The notes: generated by a model from the sequence alone, not told the origin. A stretch of DNA of 64,000 nucleotides from Hymenobacter armeniacus (GCF_014699055.1 NZ_JACXAC010000001.1:744001-808000); one strand, 5' to 3'; counted from the first letter of the stretch, positions 53,456 to 63,494 are shown. Numbers and translations: made by a program.

Positions 53456-55432
53456 ATGCGTCGCAAAAAAGTGTTGGGGGCATTGCGCCTCGGAGTGATG
53501 TGGGCGTTGTGCCTGGGCTCGGCTGAAGTAGCAACCGCCCAGTTGCCGCCCAAAGTGCAAACGCCCACCAATACCAAGGCGCGGGCCTTACTGGAAAAAG
53601 CGCAGCAGCAAACCAAGGAGCGGGACTTCGTAAAGGCCGTGGAATCCCTCAACCAGCTCAACGAGAAGTTTCCCTCGTTCGGGGAGGCTTTCCTGCTGAA
53701 AGGCTCGTTGCTGAAAGCCATGGGCGACAACCGCGGCGCCTTCACGGCCTACCGCAACGGCCTGGCCAAGGTGACTCCCGATGCATCGCACGCCTCGGAG
53801 TACCAGCTGCTGGGCGACCTGGCCCTGAGCTACGGCGAGTACCAAACCGGCCTCGACGCCTACAAGCAGCTGATGAAGGTGGCGCCCAAAACCCAGAAAA
53901 ACCTCGCCAAGTCGCAGCGCCAGCTGCTCACCTGCGAGTTTGCGCTGGAAGCCATGAAGCACCCGCAGGGCGAAGCGCCCGTAGCCCTGCCCGCACCGCT
54001 GAACAGCTTCAAGTTCCAGTATTTTCCTGCCCTCACGGCTGATAACCGCTTCCTGCTCTTCACGGGGCGCCCGGCGGCCAGCAGCGGCGAGGACCTGTAC
54101 GTGAGCCGGCAAAACAAAGACGGCTCGATGGGGGCGCCGGTGCCCATTTCCCCGGCCATCAATTCCAGCTACAACGAAGGCGCGGGCTCGATTTCGGGCG
54201 ACGGCAAAACCCTGGTTTTCGCATCGTGCGACCGGCCCAAGGCCATTGGCAACTGCGACCTGTACATATCGCGCCGCACCGGCAATAACTGGAGCGCCCC
54301 GGTCAACCTGGGCATCAACGTGAATTCGACGGAGTGGGACTCACAGCCCTCGCTCTCGGCCGACGGTCGCACCTTGTACTTCACGTCTACTCGCCGCGGC
54401 GGGCAAGGTCAGGAAGATATCTATGTGACCACCCTGCAGCCCGACGGCAACTGGAGCGTGGCCCAAAACTTGGGCACCCCCGTGAATACGGCCGGCAAGG
54501 ACATGGCCCCGTTCATTCATGCCAGCGGCACCACCCTATATTATGTGACCGACGGGCTGGTGGGCATGGGCGGGCTCGACGTGTTTCGGTGCGAAAAAAG
54601 CGCCGCTGGCGCCTGGAGCGAGCCTCGCAACCTGGGCTACCCGCTCAACACTTTCGAAAACGAGGCCTCGCTGTTCATCACCTCCGACAACCAAAAGGGA
54701 TTTTGCTCGCGCAGCCGTGCTACCGAAGAGCCTTCCGGTGGCTACCGGCTGGCGCGGGAGCGGCCCGTGGAGCTGTTCAGCTTTGCCGTGCCCGCGCCAG
54801 TGAAAGCGCGCGAAACCAGCACTTACACGCAGGGCCGGGTGTTCGATGCCAACACCAAGAAACCGCTCAAGGCCGAGGTTAAGCTCTACGACCTGGACAC
54901 CGACGTGCTGACGCAGTTTGTGACCTCCGACCCGGAATACGGCGACTACACCGTGGTGCTCAACGAAGGCCACCATTACGCCATGTACGCCGCCGCCGAC
55001 AAATACCTGCTCAAAAGTCTCAGCTTCGACTATTCCGACCAGCACTCTTTCAACCCGCTCACGCTGGACATCTACCTGGAACCCGTGCGGGCCGGCCGCT
55101 CCGTGGTGCTGAACAACCTGTTTTTTGACACCAATAAGTACGAGCTCAAGCCGCAGTCGCGTACCGAGCTGAACCGGCTTATCGAGTTTCTGCGTCAGTA
55201 CCGCGACGTGCAAATTGAGGTATCGGGCTACACCGACAACGTGGGCACGCCCGAATCGAACCTGCAGCTCTCGCAGCGCCGGTCACAGTCGGTGGTCGAT
55301 TACCTGTCCGGCCACGGCATTCCGCTCACCCGCTTGCGTTCCAAAGGGTACGGCGAAGGCCACCCGCTGGCTCCGAACGATACGGAAGCCCACCGGCAGC
55401 TCAATCGGCGCATAGAATTACACATTCTGTAA
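53456..55432 (+). CDS. PorE-like OmpA protein with TPR and WD40-type repeats
   Basis: A 658-residue exported protein with the domain order of PorE of the type IX secretion apparatus. The signal peptide ends at ATAQ (about 28). TPR-like helices follow (about 40-150: ALLEKAQQQTKERDFVKAVE). PD40/WD40 beta-propeller repeats (about 190-430) include FPALTADNRFLLFTGRP, GAGSISGDGKTLVFAS and QPSLSADGRTLYFTSTRRGG. A carboxypeptidase regulatory-type domain is at about 455-545 (TQGRVFDANTKKPLKAEV). The C-terminal OmpA domain has NNLFFDTNKYELKPQSR and EVSGYTDNVGTPESNLQLSQRR. Close paralogues of this layout exist, so PorE itself is not certain. Co-transcribed with queE. A terminator follows. Confidence 0.9.
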   Translation: MRRKKVLGALRLGVMWALCLGSAEVATAQLPPKVQTPTNTKARALLEKAQQQTKERDFVKAVESLNQLNEKFPSFGEAFLLKGSLLKAMGDNRGAFTAYRNGLAKVTPDASHASEYQLLGDLALSYGEYQTGLDAYKQLMKVAPKTQKNLAKSQRQLLTCEFALEAMKHPQGEAPVALPAPLNSFKFQYFPALTADNRFLLFTGRPAASSGEDLYVSRQNKDGSMGAPVPISPAINSSYNEGAGSISGDGKTLVFASCDRPKAIGNCDLYISRRTGNNWSAPVNLGINVNSTEWDSQPSLSADGRTLYFTSTRRGGQGQEDIYVTTLQPDGNWSVAQNLGTPVNTAGKDMAPFIHASGTTLYYVTDGLVGMGGLDVFRCEKSAAGAWSEPRNLGYPLNTFENEASLFITSDNQKGFCSRSRATEEPSGGYRLARERPVELFSFAVPAPVKARETSTYTQGRVFDANTKKPLKAEVKLYDLDTDVLTQFVTSDPEYGDYTVVLNEGHHYAMYAAADKYLLKSLSFDYSDQHSFNPLTLDIYLEPVRAGRSVVLNNLFFDTNKYELKPQSRTELNRLIEFLRQYRDVQIEVSGYTDNVGTPESNLQLSQRRSQSVVDYLSGHGIPLTRLRSKGYGEGHPLAPNDTEAHRQLNRRIELHIL

Positions 55433-55546
55433 GCGCCGCCCGGCCCCGGCCATTGAGTTAAAGCGTTACTGAACAACCGCTATTTCACTTAAAGCAAGGC
55501 TTTAAAGAAGTGAAAATTTAATATGATTCGCACCAAAAAAAATATG

Positions 55547-55573
55547 GCTCGCCCGATGGCGAGCTTTTTTTTT
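55547..55573 (+). terminator. Terminator after the PorE-like gene
   Basis: The seven-base stem GCTCGCC/GGCGAGC (55547-55553 with 55558-55564) is followed by T9, 115 bases after the stop. Confidence 0.85.
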
Positions 55574-55701
55574 GCCTCATTGCGAAGTTTTTAAAATTGT
55601 TATTATGTATCAAAAAATCAGGTGTTTATGATTGTCGATAAAAATGCGGTGATTAAAAAAGTGCCAAAAAAATGTTTTTCGGTGCAAGCGAAAATTCTCA
55701 T

Positions 55702-55709
55702 TACGTTTG
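55702..55709 (+). promoter_or_regulatory. -7 box of the small secreted protein gene
   Basis: TACGTTTG matches the consensus perfectly, 55 bases before the ATG at 55765. The gap 55433-55764 otherwise holds only the upstream terminator and an AT-rich spacer; I see no gene in it. Confidence 0.6.
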
Positions 55710-55764
55710 GTCAGGTCAATCGACGAAGGTTGGCCCTTCACCTTTTCTCCAAACCCATTTACCC

Positions 55765-56136
55765 ATGAAAAACCTCTTCCTGGCAACCTGCCTCTCGGCC
55801 GGCCTCTATGGCGGCTCGGCCGCCGCCGGTCCGGGCGATGGCTCGTACTCGCAGGCCATGATGACCCGCGCCACCACGCTGACGCGCGCCCTGGCCCGCC
55901 ACATTCATTTCAACGAGGCGCAGTACCTCGCCGTGAAGCAGCTGCACCTGAACATGCTCACCGAGCGCCGCGACCTGGAGATTTTGCTCAACGGGGCCAG
56001 CGCCGAGGAGCGCGACACGCGCCTGGCCGAAGCCCAGCAACGCTACGAGTTTGAGCTGGCCAGCCTGCTGCAGCCCCAGCAGCTGGTGGCGTACCAGTCG
56101 CTGCGCAACAACTTCACCGCCCATCGCCTCAAGTAA
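55765..56136 (+). CDS. Small secreted protein, Spy/CpxP-like layout
   Basis: A 123-residue protein from the ATG at 55765; the frame is open from 55672 through the promoter region. The signal peptide MKNLFLATCLSAGLYGGSAAA is clear. The mature part is predicted all-helical (ARHIHFNEAQYLAVKQLHLNMLTERRDLEILL ... RYEFELASLLQPQQLVAYQSLR). The spaced 'FNEAQY' and 'LLQPQQLVAY' elements recall the LTxxQ motifs of Spy/CpxP-type periplasmic chaperones. That link is tentative. It has its own consensus promoter and is followed by a hairpin and the DUF4177 gene. Confidence 0.75.
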   Translation: MKNLFLATCLSAGLYGGSAAAGPGDGSYSQAMMTRATTLTRALARHIHFNEAQYLAVKQLHLNMLTERRDLEILLNGASAEERDTRLAEAQQRYEFELASLLQPQQLVAYQSLRNNFTAHRLK

Positions 56137-56147
56137 GCCTTTGGCTA

Positions 56148-56176
56148 CAGCCCCGCTGCGACTGGCAGCGGGGCTG
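56148..56176 (+). terminator. Hairpin between the secreted protein and DUF4177 genes
   Basis: CAGCCCCGCTGC (56148-56159) pairs perfectly with 56165-56176 (12 bp, five-base loop). There is no T-tract, so it may attenuate rather than stop transcription. Confidence 0.5.
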
Positions 56177-56190
56177 CGGCACCGCGCGCC

Positions 56191-56385
56191 ATGAAATACT
56201 TTGAATACCGACTGCTGGACACCGTGAGCGGATTTTTCAGCGGCATCGATTACCAGGAACTCACCAATCACCTGAATGCCTTGGGGCGAGAAGGGTGGGA
56301 GGTGGTTTCGGTAGTGGACACCATCTTTACTTCGCACCGAACCCGCGGACTGCTCATTACCCTTAAGCGCGAAATAGTGGCTTAG
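56191..56385 (+). CDS. DUF4177 protein
   Basis: A 64-residue protein (MKYFEYRLLDTVSGFFSG...), with LNALGREGWEVVSVVDT and a C-terminal LLITLKREIVA. The pattern of an N-terminal YEYR-type strand, 'LN.LG.EGWE.V' helix-strand and a final 'LKR' strand is the DUF4177 signature. These small cytoplasmic proteins of unknown function occur widely. It starts 55 bases after the preceding gene, behind a hairpin. Confidence 0.85.
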   Translation: MKYFEYRLLDTVSGFFSGIDYQELTNHLNALGREGWEVVSVVDTIFTSHRTRGLLITLKREIVA

Positions 56386-56412
56386 CGCAAGCCCTTTGTG
56401 GACATTTGAACG

Positions 56413-56460
56413 CAAAAAGCAGAGCCCTGAAACGAATTCGTTTCAGGGCTCTGCTTTTTG
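56413..56460. terminator. Perfect 48-bp palindromic bidirectional terminator
   Basis: Positions 56413-56460 form an uninterrupted palindrome with 24-bp arms (CAAAAAGCAGAGCCCTGAAA... centred at AACGAATTCGTT) and A/T tracts on both sides. It separates DUF4177 from the convergent citrate synthase gene. Confidence 0.9.
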
Positions 56461-56475
56461 GTTACCCGAAGGCCT

Positions 56476-57768
<1,293 letters not shown>

Positions 57769-57798
57769 GGGCGGGAGGAATGGGGAAATAATACGGTG

Positions 57799-57806
57799 CG
57801 AAACTA
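57799..57806 (-). promoter_or_regulatory. -7 box upstream of gltA
   Basis: TAGTTTCG on the minus strand fits TAnnTT(T/C)G, 31 bases before the gltA ATG. The rest of the gap to mnmE (57769-57974) holds nothing else I can support. Confidence 0.4.
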
Positions 57807-57974
57807 AGGCATACGCCGTAAGCCGGGAAATTTTGGGGCCGGCCGCCGCGCCATCACTACAACGGAAACCCGCGCAGTGTTTCTAAAATGGCCGCAAAAA
57901 AAGCCCTGAGAGCCGATGGCAACGATTGCGAAGATTTCGAGCTGCCAGCGGTTAAAAGGAGATTAAGCCAGTCC

Positions 57975-59396
57975 TTACTTGCCGATGCAGAATTGCGTGA
58001 AGATGCTCGTGAGCAAATCTTCGGACGAAATCTCGCCCGTAATCTCGCCCAGCGCGGCCAGGGCATGGCGCAAATCGGCGGCCAGCAGCTCGGTGCCGCG
58101 GCCGGTGTCGAGGCCGGCCTGCACGGCCGCCAGGTGAGCCGCGGCGGCTTCGAGGGCGCGGGCGTGGCGCACGTTGGTCACGATGGTGGCCGAAGCCGTG
58201 TTTTCGAGCGCCGAGCCCCGCACCTGGCGCACCAGCGCTTCCTGCAGCCCCTCCAGGCCCTGGCCTTGCCCGGCCGCCAAGAACACCAGCGGTGTTTCGG
58301 GGCCCGCCGCGTCCGGAATCCGAAATGCAGAAGCGAAGGCCGCTTGCGCATCGGGCGTAGCCAGGTCGGTTTTGTTGCCCACGGCCATTACTGGCAGGTC
58401 GAGCCCCTGAGTAAGTTCCCTGATTTCAGCCTGCACTTCTTCGGGACTCATCTGGGTCAGGTCGAATAAGTAGAGCAGCAGCGCGGCTTTGCTGACCCGC
58501 TCGCGAGTGCGGGCCACGCCAATGGCTTCCACTTCATCGGCCGTATCGTCGCGCAGGCCAGCCGTGTCCACGAAGCGGAACCGGAGGCCGTCGATGCTGA
58601 CTTCGTCCTCAATAAAATCGCGCGTGGTGCCCGGAATGGCCGAGACAATGGCGCGTTCCTCGCGCAGCAAGGCGTTGAGCAGCGTGGACTTGCCGGCGTT
58701 GGGCCGGCCTGCAATCACGGCGGTGATGCCGTTTTTGATGACGTTGCCCAACTCAAAAGAGCGCAGCAGGCCGGCCACCACGGCGCGCACTTCGGCCAGC
58801 AGCTGGGCCAGGCCGGTGCGGTCGGCAAATTCTACGTCTTCTTCGCCAAAATCCAGCTCCAGCTCCAGCAACGCGGCAAACTTGATAAGCCGGCCCCGCA
58901 GCTCGCGCAGCTCCTGCGAGAAGCCGCCGCGCAGCTGGTTGAGCGCCACGCGGTGGCTCAGGGCCGAGTCGGCGGCGATGAGGTCGGCCACGGCTTCGGC
59001 CTGGGCCAGGTCCATGGCGCCGTTCAGAAAAGCGCGCTTGGTGAATTCGCCGGCTTCGGCCAGGCGGGCACCGCGGCGCAGGAGCAGGGCCAATACCTGG
59101 CGCACCACGTAGTCGGACCCGTGGCAGCTGATTTCAACCACGTCTTCGCGGGTGAAGGAGCGCGGCGCGCGGTACAGCGCCACCACCACTTCGTCGACGA
59201 TGCTGCCGCTGTCGGGGTCGCGCAGGGTGCCGTAGTGCAGGGTGTGCCCCGCCGCTTGGGTCAGGTTTTTTTTAGAAAACACGGCGGCCGTGAGGTCCAC
59301 GGCTGCGGGGCCCGACAACCGCACGATGGCCAGGGCGCCCGCGCCCGGCGGCGTGGACAACGCCACAATGGTATCGGAGAAAAGCGCTTGGGCCAC
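57975..59396 (-). CDS. mnmE: tRNA modification GTPase MnmE (TrmE)
   Basis: With MnmG, adds the carboxymethylaminomethyl group to wobble U34 of several tRNAs. The 473 residues begin MAQALFSDTIVALSTPPGAGALAIVRLSG, the MnmE N-terminal signature. The tetrahydrofolate-binding domain is at about 1-120. The G domain contains GRPNAGKSTLLNALL, IPGTTRDFIEDEV, DTAGLRD and NKTD. It ends FCIGK, the conserved C-terminal CxGK motif with the catalytic Cys. Length is normal. It follows mntR by 12 bases, which points to co-transcription with mntR and fabH. Confidence 0.97.
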   Translation of the reverse strand: MAQALFSDTIVALSTPPGAGALAIVRLSGPAAVDLTAAVFSKKNLTQAAGHTLHYGTLRDPDSGSIVDEVVVALYRAPRSFTREDVVEISCHGSDYVVRQVLALLLRRGARLAEAGEFTKRAFLNGAMDLAQAEAVADLIAADSALSHRVALNQLRGGFSQELRELRGRLIKFAALLELELDFGEEDVEFADRTGLAQLLAEVRAVVAGLLRSFELGNVIKNGITAVIAGRPNAGKSTLLNALLREERAIVSAIPGTTRDFIEDEVSIDGLRFRFVDTAGLRDDTADEVEAIGVARTRERVSKAALLLYLFDLTQMSPEEVQAEIRELTQGLDLPVMAVGNKTDLATPDAQAAFASAFRIPDAAGPETPLVFLAAGQGQGLEGLQEALVRQVRGSALENTASATIVTNVRHARALEAAAAHLAAVQAGLDTGRGTELLAADLRHALAALGEITGEISSEDLLTSIFTQFCIGK

Positions 59397-59408
59397 GACA
59401 GGTTTTGG

Positions 59409-60071
59409 TTATGCCGTTACAAACAAATTACGGCTGACTTCGGCTGAAATAAGCGCCGTTCGTTCGCGGTTGATTCGGATTTCAAAGGAGTTATCAAACG
59501 CCACCTTATCCAGCACTTCAACCAGCGCGCCGAGCTGCAGACCCACCTTGTCGAGGTATTGCAGAAACGGCGCGGAGGTGTTTTTAACAGCGGCCAACGT
59601 GCCGCGCTCGCTGGCCGAGAGGTCGGCCAGCAGGCGGTGGGCGGGGCGGCGCATGGCCCCGTCTTCGGCCGGTATGGGGTCGCCGTGCGGGTCGAGGGCG
59701 GGGTGGCCCAGGAAGGCATCGAGGCGGCGCATGAGCAGCGGCGACTGCACGTGCTCCAGCTCTTCGGCCACTTCGTGCACCTCGTCCCAATTAAAACCCA
59801 GCTGCTGCACCAGAAACACCTCCCACAACCGGTGCTTGCGGATGGTGAGCAGGGCCAGCCGCTGGCCCTCGGCCGTGAGCTGCACGCCGCGGTATTTCTC
59901 GTAGTTCAGCAGGCCCTTGTCGGCCAGGCGGCGCAGCATGTCGGTCACCGAGGCGGCGCGGGTGTCCAGCGCGGCCGCAATGCGGTTGGTGCTGACGCCC
60001 GTGGTATCGGGTTCGGCCTCGGCCAGCTTGAAAATGGCTTTAAGGTAATTTTCCTCGGTGTGGCTAGGCAT
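59409..60071 (-). CDS. DtxR/MntR family metal-dependent transcriptional regulator
   Basis: Represses metal transporter genes when manganese or iron is plentiful. The 220 residues begin SHTEENYLKAIFKLAEAE, the family start. The winged helix-turn-helix contains STNRIAAALDTRAASVTDMLRRLADKGLL. The dimerisation and metal-binding domain has HRLWEVFLVQQLGFNWDEVHEVAEELEHVQSP, with Glu and His ligands. A C-terminal FeoA/SH3-like domain follows at about 150-220. Its targets are not seen nearby; no transporter gene is adjacent. It sits inside a fabH-mntR-mnmE run with gaps of 23 and 12 bases. Confidence 0.92.
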   Translation of the reverse strand: MPSHTEENYLKAIFKLAEAEPDTTGVSTNRIAAALDTRAASVTDMLRRLADKGLLNYEKYRGVQLTAEGQRLALLTIRKHRLWEVFLVQQLGFNWDEVHEVAEELEHVQSPLLMRRLDAFLGHPALDPHGDPIPAEDGAMRRPAHRLLADLSASERGTLAAVKNTSAPFLQYLDKVGLQLGALVEVLDKVAFDNSFEIRINRERTALISAEVSRNLFVTA

Positions 60072-60094
60072 GAACTAAGCTTGCGGCTTGTTAA

Positions 60095-61105
60095 CTACCA
60101 TTTAATCAGCGCCGAGGCCCAGGTGAAGCCGCTGCCGAAAGCAGCGAGGCACACGAGGTCGCCGCGCTTGATTTTGCCTTCCTGCACGGCTTCGCTCAGG
60201 GCGATGGGCACGGAGGCGGCGGTGGTGTTTCCGTAGCGCTGGATGTTGCTGAACACTTTGTCGTCAGTCAGGCCCATTTTCTGCTGCACATACTGCGTGA
60301 TGCGCAGGTTGGCCTGGTGCGGGATGAGCATGTTGACGTCCTGCGGCTGGTAGCCGTTCTGGTCCAGCGCCTCTTTGATGACCTGCGGGAAACGCACCAC
60401 GGCGTGCTTGAACACATTTTGGCCGTTCATGTAGGGGTAGAGGTCGGCTTGGTTGTCGAGGATGTACTGCACGCGGTTGTCGCGGTTCGAGCCGGGCTCT
60501 TTCACGATGAGCTCTTCGGCAAACTCGCCTTGCGAGTGCAGGTGCGTGCTCAGGATGCCCTGGCCTTCGGTGGTGCTGGGGCGCACCACCACAGCGCCGG
60601 CGCCATCGCCGAAAATCACCGAGACGCCCCGGCCTTCGGGCGACTTATCGAGGCCCGAGGAGTGAATTTCGGAGCCCACCACCAGCACGGTGTCGTACAT
60701 GCCGGTGCGCACAAACTGGTCGGCCACCGACAGGGCGTACACGAAGCCCGAGCACTGGTTGCGCACGTCGAGCGCGGGGCAATTGTTGGTGATGCCCAGC
60801 TCGCGCTGCAGCAGCACGCCCGAGCCCGGAAAGAAATAATCGGGCGAGAGCGTGGCAAATACTATCATCTGCACGTCGTTGGCGTCCACGCCGGCCATTT
60901 CCAGGGCTTTGCGGGCGGCGTTGGCGCCCATGTTGGCGGTGGTATCGGTGCCTTCTTCAAACCAGCGGCGCTCCTGAATGCCGGTCCGCTCCTGAATCCA
61001 GGCATCGGAGGTGTTCATCATGGTTTCCAGCTCGGCGTTTTTCACGACACGGCTCGGAACGTAGTGGCCGACTCCGGCGATGTAAGAATGACGTAGCGTT
61101 GCCAT
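60095..61105 (-). CDS. fabH: Beta-ketoacyl-ACP synthase III FabH
   Basis: Starts fatty-acid synthesis by condensing acetyl-CoA (or branched acyl-CoA) with malonyl-ACP. The ATG at 61105 gives 336 residues; the frame is open to 61204. The catalytic triad is visible: Cys118 in VRNQCSGFVYAL, His in MLIPHQANLRI and Asn in NIQRYGNTTAASVPIAL. FGDGAGAVVV and LAAFGSGFTWASALI at the end are typical. A minus-strand CACCTTTG box at 61202-61209, one base from the -7 consensus, could be the promoter of fabH-mntR-mnmE. Isolated fabH copies in this phylum can also serve secondary lipid pathways. Confidence 0.96.
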   Translation of the reverse strand: MATLRHSYIAGVGHYVPSRVVKNAELETMMNTSDAWIQERTGIQERRWFEEGTDTTANMGANAARKALEMAGVDANDVQMIVFATLSPDYFFPGSGVLLQRELGITNNCPALDVRNQCSGFVYALSVADQFVRTGMYDTVLVVGSEIHSSGLDKSPEGRGVSVIFGDGAGAVVVRPSTTEGQGILSTHLHSQGEFAEELIVKEPGSNRDNRVQYILDNQADLYPYMNGQNVFKHAVVRFPQVIKEALDQNGYQPQDVNMLIPHQANLRITQYVQQKMGLTDDKVFSNIQRYGNTTAASVPIALSEAVQEGKIKRGDLVCLAAFGSGFTWASALIKW

Positions 61106-61214
61106 AAGAAGGGTAAGTGGGGGTGGGAATACTGCGGAGAAGCGCGAAAGAGACAAGAACCTGACCAACAACCAAGCTGCCCGGTTGACGCAAAATGGGC
61201 GCAAAGGTGGCAGG

Positions 61215-62402
61215 TTAAACGAGAGAATCCAGCAAAAGCCACAATTTTTTCCCTTCGCCGGCCCACAGCGCTTCGGCCGGAATCCCGTTGGGGTAAAAAT
61301 TGGCGGCTTTCAGGCGAGCCACCAGCGCGGCCGCGTCGGTGGGTTGGGAGAAGTCGACGGGCAGGCCTGCGCCGTGCTTCTGCAACTCTTCCAACCACAG
61401 CGGATTGGGCGTAGAGAGGACGGGCAGGCCGTGGGCCAGGTATTCAAACAGCTTGGTGGGGCGGCAGCGTTCCGTGCTGGGGTGGGGCCGGTAGGGCAGC
61501 AGGCCAAGGTGGCTGCGGCCGATTTCGTTCACAATTTCGGCGTGGGACACCGGCATCCGCCCGCCTCTGAGCGTAAGCCAGTCCGCATTGGCCATCACCT
61601 TGCCCTGCAGTTGCCGCAGCAACGCCGGCTGCTGGCAAAAACCGATGATGGTGAGCTGCGCTCCGCCGGGCCAGGCCTGCCGCAACTCCTGGGTGAGGGC
61701 AATGGCTTCCCACACGCCGTTGAGCTCGGAAATGGTGCCAGAATAGAGCAGGCGCAGCGGCTCGCCGGGCGGAGGCAACGGCAGGGGCTGCCGGCGCAAC
61801 GCTTCGCCGGGCTGGGGCTGGTATTTGTTTTCGAGCACTTGCACGCGGCCCGGCAGTAGCTCCGCCAGAAACGGCAGCTCCACCGCGTAGCTTTCCTCGG
61901 CCAGGATGACGCCCGCCGCCCGACGGGCAGCCACGCCTTCAACCCAGCGCAGCCCGGCGGCCAGCCAGCGGCGGGTGAGGCCTTGGTACACGTGCTGGGT
62001 GCTCACGTTCAGCGCGTAGTTTTCGCGGATGTCATAGAGGAATTTGCGGCCCGTGCCCAGCGCCTGCCAGAGCAGCGTGAGCGGCAGCAGCTCCGGCGCG
62101 TGCACGATGACCAGGTCCGGCTTCAGCACCCGCAGCAGACGCCAGTAATGGCCCTGTGCCCGCAGCCGGGCCATACTGAGGCGTGAGCCCCAGAAGATGC
62201 CGTGCGCCGCTAGGCGAGGAAAGTAGTTTTGTACCCAGTCATGCTCCAGGCCATCGAAGCTGCTGCGTCCGGCCACGAAAACCTGGGAAGTGGGCCGCTC
62301 CAACAGCGTGTGCGCAAATTTGCCCAGCATGCGCGTGTCGTCTACCGGTTTCAGCACGGAGGCCAGCAACACCACGAAAGAAGACGGAAAAGAAGCGGAC
62401 AC
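61215..62402 (-). CDS. Glycosyltransferase family 4 type protein
   Basis: A 395-residue GT-B fold glycosyltransferase. The N-terminal half has VVLLASVLKPVDDTRMLGK and KPDLVIVHAPELLPLTLLW. The C-terminal half has PLRLLYSGTISELNGVWEAI, LTIIGFCQQPALL and EIGRSHLGLLPYRPHPSTERCRPTKLFEYLAHGLPVLST, where the EX7E-like Glu contacts the sugar nucleotide. The 'KLFEYLAHGLPVL' block is the group 1 signature. It probably acts in exopolysaccharide or lipid-linked glycan assembly. No other polysaccharide genes are adjacent. The product is cytoplasmic or membrane-associated. The gap after it to 62576 has no feature. Confidence 0.88.
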   Translation of the reverse strand: MSASFPSSFVVLLASVLKPVDDTRMLGKFAHTLLERPTSQVFVAGRSSFDGLEHDWVQNYFPRLAAHGIFWGSRLSMARLRAQGHYWRLLRVLKPDLVIVHAPELLPLTLLWQALGTGRKFLYDIRENYALNVSTQHVYQGLTRRWLAAGLRWVEGVAARRAAGVILAEESYAVELPFLAELLPGRVQVLENKYQPQPGEALRRQPLPLPPPGEPLRLLYSGTISELNGVWEAIALTQELRQAWPGGAQLTIIGFCQQPALLRQLQGKVMANADWLTLRGGRMPVSHAEIVNEIGRSHLGLLPYRPHPSTERCRPTKLFEYLAHGLPVLSTPNPLWLEELQKHGAGLPVDFSQPTDAAALVARLKAANFYPNGIPAEALWAGEGKKLWLLLDSLV

Positions 62403-62576
62403 GGCCCAAAGATGCTGGTTTTGCCAGGAGCATACAAACGGCCATGCGTAGCGCTGAAACCAAGGAGCCGTGTTTTAAGGGCCGGTCAATTTGGTAGAAG
62501 CGGCCCGGGTCGTTGATAGCATCCAATGCGCGATTGGCAGCTGGATGACATTTACTGGCTTGGCTCAACAAAATCC

Positions 62577-63485
62577 CTATTTGAGCACCACCGAGCGCTG
62601 GTCGCTCACGAGTATTGTGAACACGCCCAGGCCGCCCTGCACGGTGCTGCGAATGCGGGCCGGCTGCGCAAACGGGTTGCCGTTGGCCGAGATGGCGCCG
62701 CGCACGCTCTGCTGGAAGTTGTAGTAGTCGGGCTCCATGTGGAAGAGCGTGGCCGTCATGGTGTCGCCGGGCGTGAAGCGGTAGGTGGTGGGAAAGGTGT
62801 ACGACTGGCCGTCGAACACCTGGTCGCTCACCAGGTAGTCGCCTTCCGAGTCGTTGAGGTCGCGCTGGTTGGTGAGCAGCAGGCGGTAGTAGTCGGCGGT
62901 GCCGGCCGGGTCAGTGAAGCGGGTGACGAAGTTGAAGCGCTGTTCAGGGCCGTTCACGCCGTTGGAGGCGTAGCGCACCGTGTCGATGGGCACGAACGTG
63001 GGCACGCCGGTGCTGCCCGTCACATGGTGGCCGCGCGTGTCGCGCACATCCAGCCCAAAACGCTGCCCCGGCTGCATGGCCAGCGGCGCCGTGCCAATGT
63101 GCGTGAACACTTTGCGCGTCAGCGGGTCGATGCCCGGCGCGAACTGCAGTGGCACCGACTGCCCGCCCGGCAGCGTGAGCCGCACCGTCACATCAACCGG
63201 CACCTGGATGGTGATGCCGTTGATGCCCAGCCCCAGCGTGGGCACGGCCGCCGTGGGCAGCGTGATGACGGGCTGCCCGGTGCCGTCGGCCTTCGAGGGC
63301 AGGTAGGTGCCCGACTCCACCACCGTGAGGCGCGGCACCTCGCCGGCGCGTAGGTAGCACTCCACCACCAGCTCGGGCGTGTAGGCGGGCAGCACCACGT
63401 CCACCTCGTTTTCGAGGTTGCAGCCCGCGGCCGTCAGCAGCAGGCCCCCGAGGCTCATTTGGATAAATAAACGCTTGCTAAACAT
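62577..63485 (-). CDS. DUF4249 lipoprotein, partner of a TonB-dependent receptor
   Basis: A 302-residue outer-membrane lipoprotein from the ATG at 63485 (a GTG at 63491 is an alternative). The signal ends TAAGC with lipobox LTAAGC. The mature protein has the DUF4249 layout: VVLPAYTPELVVECYLRAGEVPRLTVVES at the start, VRLTLPGGQSVPLQF, and QPARIRSTVQGGLGVFTILVSDQRSVVL at the end. Genes of this family always sit next to a TonB-dependent receptor, as here: the receptor stop is nine bases upstream. The pair is probably for uptake or sensing of an unknown substrate, comparable to SusC/SusD. Confidence 0.9.
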   Translation of the reverse strand: MFSKRLFIQMSLGGLLLTAAGCNLENEVDVVLPAYTPELVVECYLRAGEVPRLTVVESGTYLPSKADGTGQPVITLPTAAVPTLGLGINGITIQVPVDVTVRLTLPGGQSVPLQFAPGIDPLTRKVFTHIGTAPLAMQPGQRFGLDVRDTRGHHVTGSTGVPTFVPIDTVRYASNGVNGPEQRFNFVTRFTDPAGTADYYRLLLTNQRDLNDSEGDYLVSDQVFDGQSYTFPTTYRFTPGDTMTATLFHMEPDYYNFQQSVRGAISANGNPFAQPARIRSTVQGGLGVFTILVSDQRSVVLK

Positions 63486-63494
63486 CGCCACGGC

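Noticed and set aside
55524..55595. Short frame MIRTKKNMARPMASFF...
   Set aside because: It spans the intrinsic terminator of the PorE-like gene; the T-tract explains the run of Phe.
57888..58469. Plus-strand frame of 193 residues at the end of mnmE
   Set aside because: The first 28 codons look reasonable, but the rest is antisense to the conserved MnmE C-terminus; no promoter.
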